From contig CAYXRF010000021.1 in assembly GCA_964467585.1 (NCBI GenBank), positions 1-6,133 on the forward strand: DNA of 6,133 bases, written 5' to 3'. Shown piece by piece: positions 5,980 through 6,133 of the stretch (positions are counted from its first letter, which is position 1; each line of letters opens with the position of its first letter). Origin of the DNA: CALVLD01 sp964467585. GTDB taxonomy: Bacteria; Bacillota; Clostridia; Christensenellales; CAG-138. The notes under the pieces were generated by a model. The model saw only the letters and a list, made by a program, of their open reading frames with translations, made no database searches and was not told where the DNA came from. The translations under genes were made by a program, and so were the position numbers.

Positions 5980-6007
5980 GATCCGATTTGCCTTGTAATC
6001 GAATATT

Positions 6008-6081
6008 GCGGGTATAGTGTAATGGTAACACATTAGCCTTCCAAGCTGAGATAGAGGGTTCGAGTCCCTTTACCCGCTCCA
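6008..6081 (+). tRNA. tRNA-Gly (anticodon TCC)
   Basis: The acceptor GCGGGTA (6008-6014) pairs with TACCCGC (6071-6077), then discriminator T and an encoded CCA (6079-6081). The anticodon loop CTTCCAA holds TCC at 6040-6042, which reads GGA and GGG. The anticodon stem TTAGC/GCTGA includes one T-G pair. No promoter is visible in the 28 bp before it (5980-6007), so it is probably co-transcribed through the repeat array. Confidence 0.96.
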
Positions 6082-6086
6082 TAGCA

Positions 6087-6132
6087 GTTAAGGCAATTGA
6101 TACAATCGTATCAGTTGCCTTAACGTTTTTTT
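6087..6132 (+). terminator. Intrinsic terminator of the tRNA operon
   Basis: GTTAAGGCAA (6087-6096) pairs with TTGCCTTAAC (6115-6124). After one T-G pair, TGATAC (6098-6103) pairs with GTATCA (6108-6113), leaving a 4-nt AATC loop. This gives a 17-bp stem followed by G and seven Ts (6126-6132). It starts 5 nt after the last tRNA and clearly ends the cluster. Confidence 0.96.
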
Positions 6133-6133
6133 A

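Noticed and set aside
5515..6017. Three overlapping 72-codon open frames in the 142-bp repeats
   Set aside because: They are the same DNA repeat read in successive frames, start inside a tRNA or hairpin, and have no ribosome sites.

Overview
The window looks like chromosomal DNA from a mid-GC Firmicute, probably a member of the Clostridia. The evidence is strong AGGAGG-type ribosome binding sites, SigA-type promoters with TATAAT boxes, and a compact tRNA operon in which all seven genes encode their own CCA end. Protein motifs fit this but do not fix the genus. Nothing here points to a phage or plasmid backbone.

Layout, left to right. Positions 1-186 are non-coding and hold GC-rich palindromes and a terminator-like hairpin. 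Positions 187-464 are a nine-unit, 31-bp tandem repeat (core GTCGCCAACTRAG). Just right of it, on the minus strand, lies a possible decayed small gene that faintly resembles HPr-like proteins. A SigA-like promoter (611-639) then drives a tight three-gene plus-strand operon. The first gene is a 1046-residue PLD-nuclease-like/superfamily II helicase/DUF3427 protein (676-3816). The second is a Nudix hydrolase fused to a DUF1653 domain (3818-4438, a 1-bp gap). The third is a 79-residue two-helix membrane protein with a GTG start (4435-4674, overlapping by 4 bp).

After about 220 bp with no convincing gene comes a perfect-consensus promoter (4898-4926). It is followed by tRNA-Arg(TCT), His(GTG), Gln(TTG), Lys(TTT), Leu(TAG) and Gly(GCC), then three tandem 142-bp repeats, tRNA-Gly(TCC), and a textbook intrinsic terminator at the right edge. 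The 142-bp repeats sit inside the tRNA transcription unit. Each begins with a copy of the 3' end of tRNA-Gly, including its CCA.

How the parts may work together: the spacing of the three protein genes implies co-transcription and translational coupling. A nuclease-like domain plus a DNA-translocating helicase, a nucleotide-cleaning Nudix enzyme and a small membrane protein could form a nucleic-acid surveillance, repair or defence module. That is inference; no function has been shown from this sequence. The tRNA operon is ordinary housekeeping apart from its repeat array.
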